From Segatella copri (lineage in GTDB: Bacteria; Bacteroidota; Bacteroidia; Bacteroidales; Bacteroidaceae): 64,000 nucleotides of DNA. Positions 1 through 6,873 of this stretch are shown here, in pieces (position 1 is the stretch's first letter; every line of letters begins with the position of its first letter). The DNA lies in contig NZ_CP042464.1 in the NCBI RefSeq assembly GCF_015074785.1, positions 1,674,001 to 1,738,000 on the forward strand, in the 5' to 3' direction. The position numbers and the translations under genes were made by a program. A model generated the notes under the pieces. It did no database searches. It was not told the origin of the DNA and saw only the letters and a program-made list of their open reading frames with translations.

Positions 1-1
1 T

Positions 2-652
2 ACGTACGCCAGAAACATCATCCAGTGGAACCTGAACCTCTTTATGAACGACGATAAGGACGATGAAGAACTGCAATACGACAAGCGTAATTTTGGCAAC
101 GTACCCAAGCTTCGCGATGACCTGACGGAAGGCTACAACATCATTCCGAACTTCTTCATCAGCGCAAAGATGGCAGAGAATCTCTCTTTCTCAGACCAGA
201 TTTCGTCAACCGACAGGGAACATAAGTGCTTCAACACCCAGCATTTCAACGACCGCCTGTTCGACCGCGACACCCTTCTCGTCTTCCACTACGATGTCAA
301 CTTCCTCTATGTAGTATCTCTGTATGCCCGTCATAACGAGCACCAGAAATTCGCCTGGAAAAACCGGGTTCGCAAGATGTTCCGTGATGAAATCCAGAAG
401 ATGCTGGACGAAAGATACGACTTCTATCGCCTCACGCCGAAAGAAGATACGCAAGTAGAAGAATTCGTCAGCCGGAATTTCAGAAAGCTTATCGGCAAGA
501 TATTCTCGCCAACGAAATCCAATGATTATCTGATACTTGCGTTCGAGAAAGAAGACTCCAACGAGGAGCAGAAAGAAGCTATCATAAACGATGTTAAGGA
601 GAAATTCTATATAGAGGGATTTGCCTTATCGGATGATGACAGGATAGGCTAA
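2..652 (+). CDS. C-terminal part of an unrecognised large protein (5' end outside window)
   Basis: The reading frame is open from the first bases of the window, so the Met at base 44 is probably internal and only the last ~217 residues are seen. The fragment is rich in charged residues and aromatics and has no signal peptide or membrane segment. A run 'LLVFHYDVNFLYVVSLYA' looks like a buried beta strand, followed by a basic helix. I do not recognise the family with confidence. The look and the setting beside AlbA_2, Nudix and PLD-helicase genes would fit the end of a restriction-type nuclease (LlaJI-like or DUF2357-like were considered), but no catalytic motif is visible. The gene ends five bases before the stop of a converging broken Nudix copy. 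Confidence 0.55.
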   Translation, partial: TYARNIIQWNLNLFMNDDKDDEELQYDKRNFGNVPKLRDDLTEGYNIIPNFFISAKMAENLSFSDQISSTDREHKCFNTQHFNDRLFDRDTLLVFHYDVNFLYVVSLYARHNEHQKFAWKNRVRKMFRDEIQKMLDERYDFYRLTPKEDTQVEEFVSRNFRKLIGKIFSPTKSNDYLILAFEKEDSNEEQKEAIINDVKEKFYIEGFALSDDDRIG

Positions 653-656
653 TATA

Positions 657-818
657 TTATAAGATACTTGCCACTATCCCTACATCCGCTGCAGCCCAGT
701 CGAGCCCTTTCAGCTCTTCTTTGCTGCACCACTTGCTATCAGCGTGCTCACGCCTCCTGAACCCATCAGCATCGCCTTTTGGCGTACACAGAAAGGCAGT
801 CATGGTTATCGAGAAATC
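657..818 (-). pseudogene. Truncated Nudix hydrolase (C-terminal third only)
   Basis: Read on the minus strand this stretch encodes the last ~50 residues of a Nudix hydrolase, including 'GFRRREHA', 'SKWCSKEELKGL' and 'WAAADVGIV', then its own stop at 657-659. It matches the C-terminus of the intact Nudix gene at 2610-3002 at about 97% nucleotide identity over 146 bp. The Nudix box and N-terminus are absent, so it cannot be an active enzyme. The homology stops abruptly at base 818, where a strong inverted repeat begins. It is either the scar of a duplication or insertion, or the remains of a second Nudix gene. Confidence 0.8.
673..818. repeat. 146-bp direct repeat, copy A (Nudix 3' end)
   Basis: Copy A of a long direct repeat whose partner is at 2626-2771. 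The two are equal in length and differ at about five positions. The pair brackets a segment carrying only the AlbA_2 gene, so recombination between them would delete a ~1.95 kb cassette. Confidence 0.85.
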
Positions 819-862
819 GGCTCAGGGGAGATTGTCCGTGGATAGACAACCTCCCCTGAGCC
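819..862. terminator. Strong inverted repeat at the edge of the duplicated segment
   Basis: Two 12-base arms (GGCTCAGGGGAG at 819-830 and its complement at 851-862) extend by five more pairs after one mismatch, leaving an 8-base loop. A T-rich run follows on the plus strand (about 865-871), so it could act as a rho-independent terminator for plus-strand transcripts. It starts on the base after the Nudix repeat ends, so it could equally be the end of a mobile segment. Confidence 0.6.
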
Positions 863-901
863 GTAATTTTTCTAATTCCAAATCTACGAATGTATTCAAT
901 T

Positions 902-2467
902 TTATATGCGTCCAAAGAAATCCGTATATTCTTCATCGAGAATTTTCCACGAACCATTTATTCTACTTCCTTCTTTCACAATCAGATTTTGTTCTATCAA
1001 TCGTTTGAGGTATTTTTGTACCTGGCGTGTTGATACGTTTAGTTTTTCTGCTATTTGCGCAGTTGTCACCTTTGGATTAGAAGTGATAAGTTTGTAGATG
1101 GCTCTTTTAGCCTTCACGAACTCTTTTCTTTGCTTGACTTCTTTGGCTGTTTCTTTCTTTTCGTTGGCGAACTCTTTGGTGTCGTTGGCGAACTGTTTTT
1201 CTGAGTTGGCGAACTCTTTTGTGTCGTTGGCGAACTGTTTTTCTGAGTTGGCGAACTCTTTTGAGTCGTTGGCGAACTGTTTTCCTGAGTTGGCGAACTG
1301 TTTCTCGTCATAATTGAGATTCCATAGAGTCACATGAAATTCTCCAGAGTTAGATTTGAATTCTGGTGCTTTGTACCCAGGGAACTTTTCAAAATGTTTG
1401 TATTCCTTGACAATCTTCTTCATGCCACTCCCTCTGCGTTCCATCAATTCAAGTCGATTGAAGAAATCTGCAAGGAGAGGATTACGACGTTTAGAAGGTA
1501 CGTTCATTGGATCAAGATGTTGGATAAGACTTCCGTCCATCATACCACCTGGTGAATATACTTCCATTCGATTATCATATATGTCAATGTGGATTTCACT
1601 GCCAAGTTCTAAATAATTGCGATGAATGATGGCGTTACTTATCACTTCTGTTACGGCACGTTCAGGATAGTCTGGAAGTTCTTCTCTGTAAGTAGCTTCT
1701 TTCCACCATTTCTTATGCGAGTTATTTCTGACAAATGCTACGGCATCTTGCAATTGTCCAATGACACTTCCTTCAAACTCTGCGTCATCCAAAGCTTCGC
1801 CCAATCCACTTGTCATATCAAGCCCATTCCATCTTGTACAGAATATTCTTGATTGACGGATAGGAGAGTCATCTGCTATTAGTGCGCCTGCGTTGGTAAG
1901 TTTTCCTTGTGTGTCGATGATACCCCATGATGTGAACTCAGAATCCTCAAAAGAGCGTCCCAAGCGTTTGAAATGTACTGATTTCAATTTGGTAAATGAC
2001 ATATCATCAAATCTGTATGGTGCGGCAAGACTGTCGTAGTTCTTGCCAGTTCCTTTAAGAACAAGATTTCTCAATTGGATGCGGTCTGCTACAACTGATT
2101 CGTTTCCTATGCGGATGAAGGCGACACGTTGTTTGTCACCTATATAATAATAAGGAGTCTCATCACCAGAGGCTATATGCAATAAAATCAGTTTTTTCCC
2201 CTCAATTTCCTGAAATTCCAAATTGATGGTTGGGATAGGATCCAACTTAGACTTGATGGCTTCGCTGATGAGTTCAGCATCTTGTTCCGCATTTTCAAGT
2301 CCTACTACTTGGTCGTCATCAGTAATGCCAAATACAAGCGTGCCACCTTCACCATTAGCAAAGGCAGATACACTTTTGAGCCAACTCTTAGGTCGTTTGG
2401 CTTCTATCTGTTGTTTCTTGTCGTAGGCTGTCGCCTCGCCAATCAATGTATGTATGTCAAATCTCAT
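902..2467 (-). CDS. AlbA_2 (Schlafen-type) putative DNA-binding protein with ATPase-like domain and winged helix
   Basis: 521 residues. The N-terminus (about 15-135) carries the AlbA_2/Schlafen nucleic-acid-binding fold ('SAFANGEGGTLVFGITDD'). Residues ~260-350 match the HATPase_c_4 type ('ERAVTEVISNAIIHRNY', 'ERRGSGMKKIV'). Residues 389-437 are seven perfect 7-residue repeats (KQFAN/KEFAN), and 452-512 form a winged helix-turn-helix ('TTAQIAEKLNVSTRQVQKYL'). Such proteins are annotated as RNA- or DNA-binding or transcriptional regulators and are common in defence islands; the activity of this one is unknown. No membrane segment or signal is seen. It is flanked by a duplicated Nudix 3' end, which suggests cassette-like gain. 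Confidence 0.85.
   Translation of the reverse strand: MRFDIHTLIGEATAYDKKQQIEAKRPKSWLKSVSAFANGEGGTLVFGITDDDQVVGLENAEQDAELISEAIKSKLDPIPTINLEFQEIEGKKLILLHIASGDETPYYYIGDKQRVAFIRIGNESVVADRIQLRNLVLKGTGKNYDSLAAPYRFDDMSFTKLKSVHFKRLGRSFEDSEFTSWGIIDTQGKLTNAGALIADDSPIRQSRIFCTRWNGLDMTSGLGEALDDAEFEGSVIGQLQDAVAFVRNNSHKKWWKEATYREELPDYPERAVTEVISNAIIHRNYLELGSEIHIDIYDNRMEVYSPGGMMDGSLIQHLDPMNVPSKRRNPLLADFFNRLELMERRGSGMKKIVKEYKHFEKFPGYKAPEFKSNSGEFHVTLWNLNYDEKQFANSGKQFANDSKEFANSEKQFANDTKEFANSEKQFANDTKEFANEKKETAKEVKQRKEFVKAKRAIYKLITSNPKVTTAQIAEKLNVSTRQVQKYLKRLIEQNLIVKEGSRINGSWKILDEEYTDFFGRI
1157..1303 (-). repeat. Seven tandem 21-bp units inside the AlbA_2 gene
   Basis: Seven in-frame 21-bp units encode KQFANSG, KQFANDS, KEFANSE, KQFANDT, KEFANSE, KQFANDT and KEFANEK. 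The units alternate, so the DNA repeats best at 42 bp. They form a heptad-like, probably helical spacer between the ATPase-like domain and the winged helix. Copy number may change by slippage without breaking the frame. Confidence 0.9.
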
Positions 2468-2609
2468 TTCTATTCTTTATTTTAATTAATTGCTACACGA
2501 CTTGTAAATAGTCTTTGTAATAGCGATATAAAAACATGTCTATTCGTCCTAATAGTGCTAGATGTCATCAAGAACAATCTCGATGACTTGTTAGCTGCCA
2601 TCGAGTATT
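2468..2609. other. Gap between AlbA_2 and Nudix genes with a coding-like remnant
   Basis: A plus-strand frame is open from 2486 to a stop at 2624-2626. Its last 23 codons (from a GTG at 2555) read like a real helix end ('NNLDDLLAAIEYFIAKF'). It ends converging on the intact Nudix gene, just as the gene at 2-652 converges on the broken Nudix copy. It may be the 3' stub of a lost gene. It is too short to assign. Confidence 0.3.
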
Positions 2610-3002
2610 TTATAGCAAAATTCTAACTATCCCAACATCCGCTGCAGCCCAGTTGAGCCCTTTCAGCTCATCTTTGCTGCACCACTTGCTACCAGCGTGC
2701 TCACGCCTCCTGAACCCATTAGCATCGCCTTTTGGCGTACACAGAAAGGCAGTCATGGTTATCGAGAAATCAGGATACTCGTGATTCACAGTTACCAACT
2801 CCTCTCCTACTTCTACCGGATATTCCATCTCCTCCATCAGCTCACGAGCCAGCGCTTGTTGAGGAGTTTCACCAGGCTCTATCTTGCCACCAGGAAATTC
2901 CCATTTATAGCTGGTATAATCAAACTTTGTCTTGTCTTTCTGCATGCAGAGATACTTGCCATCATGGCAAACCACGGCTGCTACTACATTATAATGTTTC
3001 AT
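2610..3002 (-). CDS. Nudix hydrolase (MutT-like (deoxy)nucleoside triphosphate pyrophosphohydrolase)
   Basis: 130 residues, the usual MutT length. The Nudix box is clear at ~39-60 (G39, E45, R53, E54, E57, E58), although the usual late glycine is a glutamate. Family members hydrolyse NTPs or damaged dNTPs to monophosphate and pyrophosphate using Mg2+ held by the REUXEE glutamates; the substrate here is unknown. It follows the PLD-helicase gene by 27 bp on the same strand and is probably co-transcribed. The last third of the gene is duplicated at 657-818. Confidence 0.9.
   Translation of the reverse strand: MKHYNVVAAVVCHDGKYLCMQKDKTKFDYTSYKWEFPGGKIEPGETPQQALARELMEEMEYPVEVGEELVTVNHEYPDFSITMTAFLCTPKGDANGFRRREHAGSKWCSKDELKGLNWAAADVGIVRILL
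2626..2771. repeat. 146-bp direct repeat, copy B (Nudix 3' end)
   Basis: Partner of the repeat at 673-818, lying inside the intact Nudix gene. Identity ends at 2771, where this copy continues into the Nudix reading frame while copy A changes to an unrelated hairpin. Confidence 0.85.
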
Positions 3003-3029
3003 TGTTCTTATCTGCTATTAAAATATCAT

Positions 3030-5801
3030 TTACTCCATCCACTGGAAGTCTTCCTGCAATTCCTGCGACAACGGATTGTCCATGTGGATATCATACAATA
3101 TAGAACCATTCGTCGTTACATTCTTTCTCGGATTCTCCAAATGACCCGTTCCTACATAGGTGTACGGCAGGGTGATACCATTCTCCATATTTACCTTCCT
3201 CACAAACACAAAGACTCTCTTAGCGGCTTTCTGTTTAGCTTCGTCCTTGTCTGAAATATCATTAATACTTTCCCACTGGAAAACATCTGGCGACAAGAAC
3301 TTGTCATTATACTTCAAATGTTCATCCAGCGAGGCATCCTTCTTTAAACCAGCAAATACATACATATTGCCATCCTTATAGTAAGTGCCATACTGATTGT
3401 GCTTCGGATTCTCCAGGATTTTCAAGAGCACCTGGTCCTGACGATAATCCTGCCACAACAGGAAATCTTCTTTCGTGTCAGCATATCTTGCCTCATATTG
3501 CGTCAAACCATAGTTAAGCAAATCTTGCAGATATGCCTCATATTCTTCTTCTCTTTCGCCACACAAATGCACTTCATCCGCTTCTATCTTCACAGCAAAT
3601 CCCTCTTGCAGGAATCGCAAAGCGTGCTCCAGTTGCTCATGCTTGAAACCAGGAATCTCCTCCTGGATATTGGCTTCAATACGAGATAAAGAAGACTCTC
3701 CGTTCAGTAAATTCTTGATTACCAAATACTCATGCTCTCTTACCAAAGGCAAAAGACTAGACAGATAATTGATACAAGCAATCTGCTCTTCTGAGAATAC
3801 CGGCAAGCCCTCTTCTTCTATACCCTTCAAGAAACCATAATAAGAATTGGTTTTCTTGGAGCCAATCTTTATCTTCATGAATTTCAAGAGATTAGGAGCA
3901 TAATCACTATTCATATAATCCATGTGCGATGGATAAGACGGAGTTTTCAGATATGCCTTGAAGTTCTGATAATCCATCTTCAGATAGTTGATGCGGTTGA
4001 AATTCTCGCTCTCAATCTTGTCGATGATTTCCTCTTTGGAAAGGTCATCGATGTGTACCTCAACGCCATATTTATCCAAGCCCAAGCTCTTGAAATCATT
4101 CCTTACCATGAACTTTAAGAGTTTCTTTTCCAAAATAGAATTGCGGGAAAGACTGCCTAGCGCCAAGGCTATATGAACGCTACGCTTATAGCTGTTGCCA
4201 ATGAAATCGAGTATCGTAACATAAGGCTTGTTTGTATACTTACGAAGACCTCGACCCAATTGCTGCAAGAAGATGGTACTCGATTCCGTTGGGCGCAGAA
4301 AGAGCACCATGTTGACACCAGGAATATCCACACCCTCGTTCAGGATATCTACAGCAAACAAGATTTCCAAATCCCGGTTTTCATCCTGTAAATCATTGTA
4401 AGCACGAATACGTTCACCGGTCTTGTTCTTACCGCTCAAGGAAGCTGTATGGTAATAATCACCCAGATTATCAGCCATCATTCTGGCATGCTGGATGTTT
4501 CTACAGAAAGCCAGCGCCTTCAGCTTCTGGTCTCCCATTCGATGCTTCTCTATCTGCTGGTGGATAAACTCGCAGTTTTCAGGTGTAGAAATTTGCGAAA
4601 TCAAACGGCGTTCGCCAGATGCTGTCAACCCATAATCAACCAGTTCGTCACGAATACCATAATAGTGGAAAGGCACAATCAGATCATTGATGATGGCATC
4701 ACGAAGCCGCAACTCGTATGGGATATTATTGCCGAAAATCTCTACTACATCCTGATTATCCATTCGGTTCTCGGTAGCTGTCAAGCCCAGCAGGAACTCC
4801 GGCTCAAAATAGTCGATGATTTTCCGATAACTGTCTGCTACAGCATGGTGACACTCATCGATGATGATATAATTGAATTCCTTCTTATCAAAGAGTTCGA
4901 GCGAACGGCACATCGAAACATTGGTAGAGAACAGGAAATCCTCACCTGTTTCCTTTGCCTCCGCATTATACAGACCGCAGGTTTTAGAGCCGCCAAAGAC
5001 CTTTTGGAATGTCTCCAGGGATTTCTTCAAGATAGAGCCTTCATGTACGATGTAGAGCAATCTGTCGGGGTTAAAATTGAGCGCATCGAATGCTGCCAGA
5101 TACGTCTTTCCTGAACCTGTGGCAGAAATCACCAAAGCCCTTTCCTGACCGATGGCACGATACCTGTTCAATTCCCTAAGTGCTTTGCGCTGCATATAAT
5201 TAGGTTTGATTTCAGAATCCGCCATATCATAATCCATATCCCAATGCTCAATAGCAAAACTGAGTTTGGTAGAATATTCTTTAATTCTATCCTGCGATAA
5301 TTCATACGTCTGATTCCATAGGCTTTCAAACTCATTCATTGCATCAAGATAAGCCTCGGTATCATGCTCGCAATTCACCACCAAATCCCACTCTATGTTT
5401 TTCAGCAAAGCATAGCGTGTGATATTAGAAGAACCTACAACCATTTCTATACCATTTTCCAGTTCGAAAATATAGCCTTTAGAATGGAAACCATTAGTAA
5501 AATAGTTCTTCTCATCGTGGAAACATTCATCGTCCAGATGACACTCAAAATTAGGATGTTGTGCCAAACTCAAAAAGTAGTTTAACGATTCTACATCGGT
5601 AAAATTCTGATAAGTAGAAGTGATAATTCTTCCTTTAGCTCCACGCTCTATAGCAGCACTAATGTCTTTAGCCAAGAGTACCAGGCCGGCTTTCTTGATA
5701 AAGCTGACTGAAAAAGCAAATGACTTGCAGCGGCGCAAGTTCATCTGAATGGTAGACAGGAAGGTTGTCTCTGTATAATTGGTCAAGAATCTAGATTCCA
5801 T
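3030..5801 (-). CDS. PLD-nuclease-like / DEAD-box helicase with DUF3427 C-terminus
   Basis: 923 residues. The N-terminus is a phospholipase-D-type domain with 'FHSKGYIFE' (H106, K108) and 'VVGSSNITRYAL' (N126), a single HKD-like motif. A superfamily 2 helicase core follows: Walker A ATGSGKT at 227-233, DECH at 315-318, 'LLGLTAT' (motif III) and 'QQLGRGLRKY' (motif VI). The last ~350 residues fit DUF3427. The family is known as a fused nuclease-helicase of unclear role, often near defence genes. The following Nudix gene, 27 bp away, probably shares its transcript. A candidate -7 box lies just upstream of the start. Confidence 0.9.
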   Translation of the reverse strand: MESRFLTNYTETTFLSTIQMNLRRCKSFAFSVSFIKKAGLVLLAKDISAAIERGAKGRIITSTYQNFTDVESLNYFLSLAQHPNFECHLDDECFHDEKNYFTNGFHSKGYIFELENGIEMVVGSSNITRYALLKNIEWDLVVNCEHDTEAYLDAMNEFESLWNQTYELSQDRIKEYSTKLSFAIEHWDMDYDMADSEIKPNYMQRKALRELNRYRAIGQERALVISATGSGKTYLAAFDALNFNPDRLLYIVHEGSILKKSLETFQKVFGGSKTCGLYNAEAKETGEDFLFSTNVSMCRSLELFDKKEFNYIIIDECHHAVADSYRKIIDYFEPEFLLGLTATENRMDNQDVVEIFGNNIPYELRLRDAIINDLIVPFHYYGIRDELVDYGLTASGERRLISQISTPENCEFIHQQIEKHRMGDQKLKALAFCRNIQHARMMADNLGDYYHTASLSGKNKTGERIRAYNDLQDENRDLEILFAVDILNEGVDIPGVNMVLFLRPTESSTIFLQQLGRGLRKYTNKPYVTILDFIGNSYKRSVHIALALGSLSRNSILEKKLLKFMVRNDFKSLGLDKYGVEVHIDDLSKEEIIDKIESENFNRINYLKMDYQNFKAYLKTPSYPSHMDYMNSDYAPNLLKFMKIKIGSKKTNSYYGFLKGIEEEGLPVFSEEQIACINYLSSLLPLVREHEYLVIKNLLNGESSLSRIEANIQEEIPGFKHEQLEHALRFLQEGFAVKIEADEVHLCGEREEEYEAYLQDLLNYGLTQYEARYADTKEDFLLWQDYRQDQVLLKILENPKHNQYGTYYKDGNMYVFAGLKKDASLDEHLKYNDKFLSPDVFQWESINDISDKDEAKQKAAKRVFVFVRKVNMENGITLPYTYVGTGHLENPRKNVTTNGSILYDIHMDNPLSQELQEDFQWME

Positions 5802-5827
5802 AAGTCTTGCATTTCTTTAATTGCGTA

Positions 5828-5835
5828 CAAAAGTA
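5828..5835 (-). promoter_or_regulatory. Candidate -7 box for the PLD-helicase/Nudix pair
   Basis: Minus-strand TACTTTTG fits TAnnTTTG and lies 27 bases before the start codon. A matching TTTG at the right distance upstream is not clear, so the support is moderate. Confidence 0.4.
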
Positions 5836-5920
5836 CAAAAAAGAATCCATTTACATCATCTTTTCTCCTATTTTTTTCGGCTTATTTATTACAATAGTTC
5901 GTTAATAATTCAATAATGTG

Positions 5921-6391
5921 CTAAGCAGCTATACGCTGTAAGCACGAGAGATCTTTGAAAATCTTGCTAATTAAAGTTCGGTTCGGGGTGTACCCGCTTG
6001 CTTTAAAAATTCGTTTCACCAGATAAATGTTGGTCATCAGTGACTTGAATGAAGACATAGAATATTCCATTCCCAGCTCCTTCATAGTTACCTTGGCAAC
6101 ATTTAGTGATGTGAACGAAGCATTGAAAGCAAAATCGAGTTTCCACTTATTGCGAGCCTGGCAGTCCATAAGACCAGTATAGCCTTTGGCGTCACGAAAG
6201 CAAAATTCGATCTGGAACCTGGTTCTATAATAAAGAAGTACCTCTTCACCCGAAAGTGAGGGGTCTGTAGAGAAGAATAGTTTCTTCTTGCCATTCGGCA
6301 TCTGCCAGATGACAAGTCTAACTTTACACCTGAGTGCCTTGGAATAGGCTATCAAAGTATAAGCTGTTCCTTCTATATCTTTCATCTCCAT
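5921..6391 (-). pseudogene. IS4-family transposase, C-terminal fragment
   Basis: 156 residues containing the IS4 signature Y-x2-R-x3-E-x6-K in 'YYRTRFQIEFCFRDAK', which carries the catalytic glutamate. The two catalytic aspartates expected earlier in the protein are missing. The fragment overlaps the N-terminal piece by 10 bp at ATGGAGATGA and lies in another frame. That places the deletion joint exactly where the first piece stops. Confidence 0.85.
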
Positions 6392-6666
6392 CTTCCCTGT
6401 TTACCAAAGAAGCGCTTGGCAAGTGAGACATTAAGTTTGAGCCAGTCAATGCTTTTCGACTTTTTTAAGCCGAATGCGTTGCGATAGGTTTGCTCAACAT
6501 GCGAGCCATACCTCCCCATTTGGGTGAAATTTATCTTTCTTGGTATTACCATGAACAAAATTATCACCTCGATGAGTATTTTCTCGAAACTTTTTGTTAA
6601 CTTTGCAGCCGAATCTTCAACTGCATCTTTAAAGATATCCATATATTGGTCAAGTCCTGTATTCAT
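6382..6666 (-). pseudogene. IS4-family transposase, N-terminal fragment
   Basis: 94 residues with a hydrophobic helix ('IEVIILFMVIPRKINF') and the start of the next domain ('LNVSLAKRFFGKQGRW'), then a stop at the deletion joint. Together the two pieces make ~250 residues, against the 350-480 usual for IS4 transposases, so roughly 150 residues including the first catalytic residues are gone. Confidence 0.8.
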
Positions 6667-6832
6667 ATAATTTTGCGTTTGTCGTGATTTGCAAAGTTAC
6701 TGAAAATCAGCGACTTGACCAACTTTTTATAGTTAAGCTTTCATAAGCATTTCTCAATATAAGTTATTGATTTACAGACGATTAAATGTTAATTTAACGC
6801 AGCATTGTAGAATAATAATATATAAAAAACAA

Positions 6833-6868
6833 AATAAAAAAAAGAGGAAGACTTTCCGTCTCCCTCTT
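6833..6868 (-). terminator. Rho-independent terminator of the utilisation operon
   Basis: Downstream of the GH35 stop on the minus strand. Eleven-base arms (6842-6852 and 6858-6868, one wobble) with a 5-base loop are followed by a run of eight T residues. It lies between the last operon gene and IS copy 1. Confidence 0.8.
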
Positions 6869-6873
6869 TTCAT

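Larger units (their letters stand above)
5890..6809 (-). mobile_element. Non-autonomous IS4-family element, copy 1
   Basis: About 920 bp with imperfect terminal inverted repeats (outer TACAAT, then CGTTAA further in, at both ends). It carries an N-terminal and a C-terminal piece of one transposase in different frames, with the middle deleted. It is almost identical to 23401-24320 and has the same orientation. No target duplication could be identified. It sits directly downstream of the glycan-utilisation operon. Confidence 0.8.

Noticed and set aside
721..1008. Open frames around the hairpin at 819-862 that read similar sequence on both strands
   Set aside because: They are products of the inverted repeat and of the Nudix fragment, not of a conserved protein.
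1098..1313. Plus-strand and other minus-strand frames over the AlbA_2 repeat region
   Set aside because: They are shadows of the 21-bp repeat; the AlbA_2 frame is long and has domain matches.
6382..6391. Programmed frameshift joining the two transposase pieces
   Set aside because: The joined product would still lack the first two catalytic residues and ~150 residues of the family, so the joint is better explained as a deletion.
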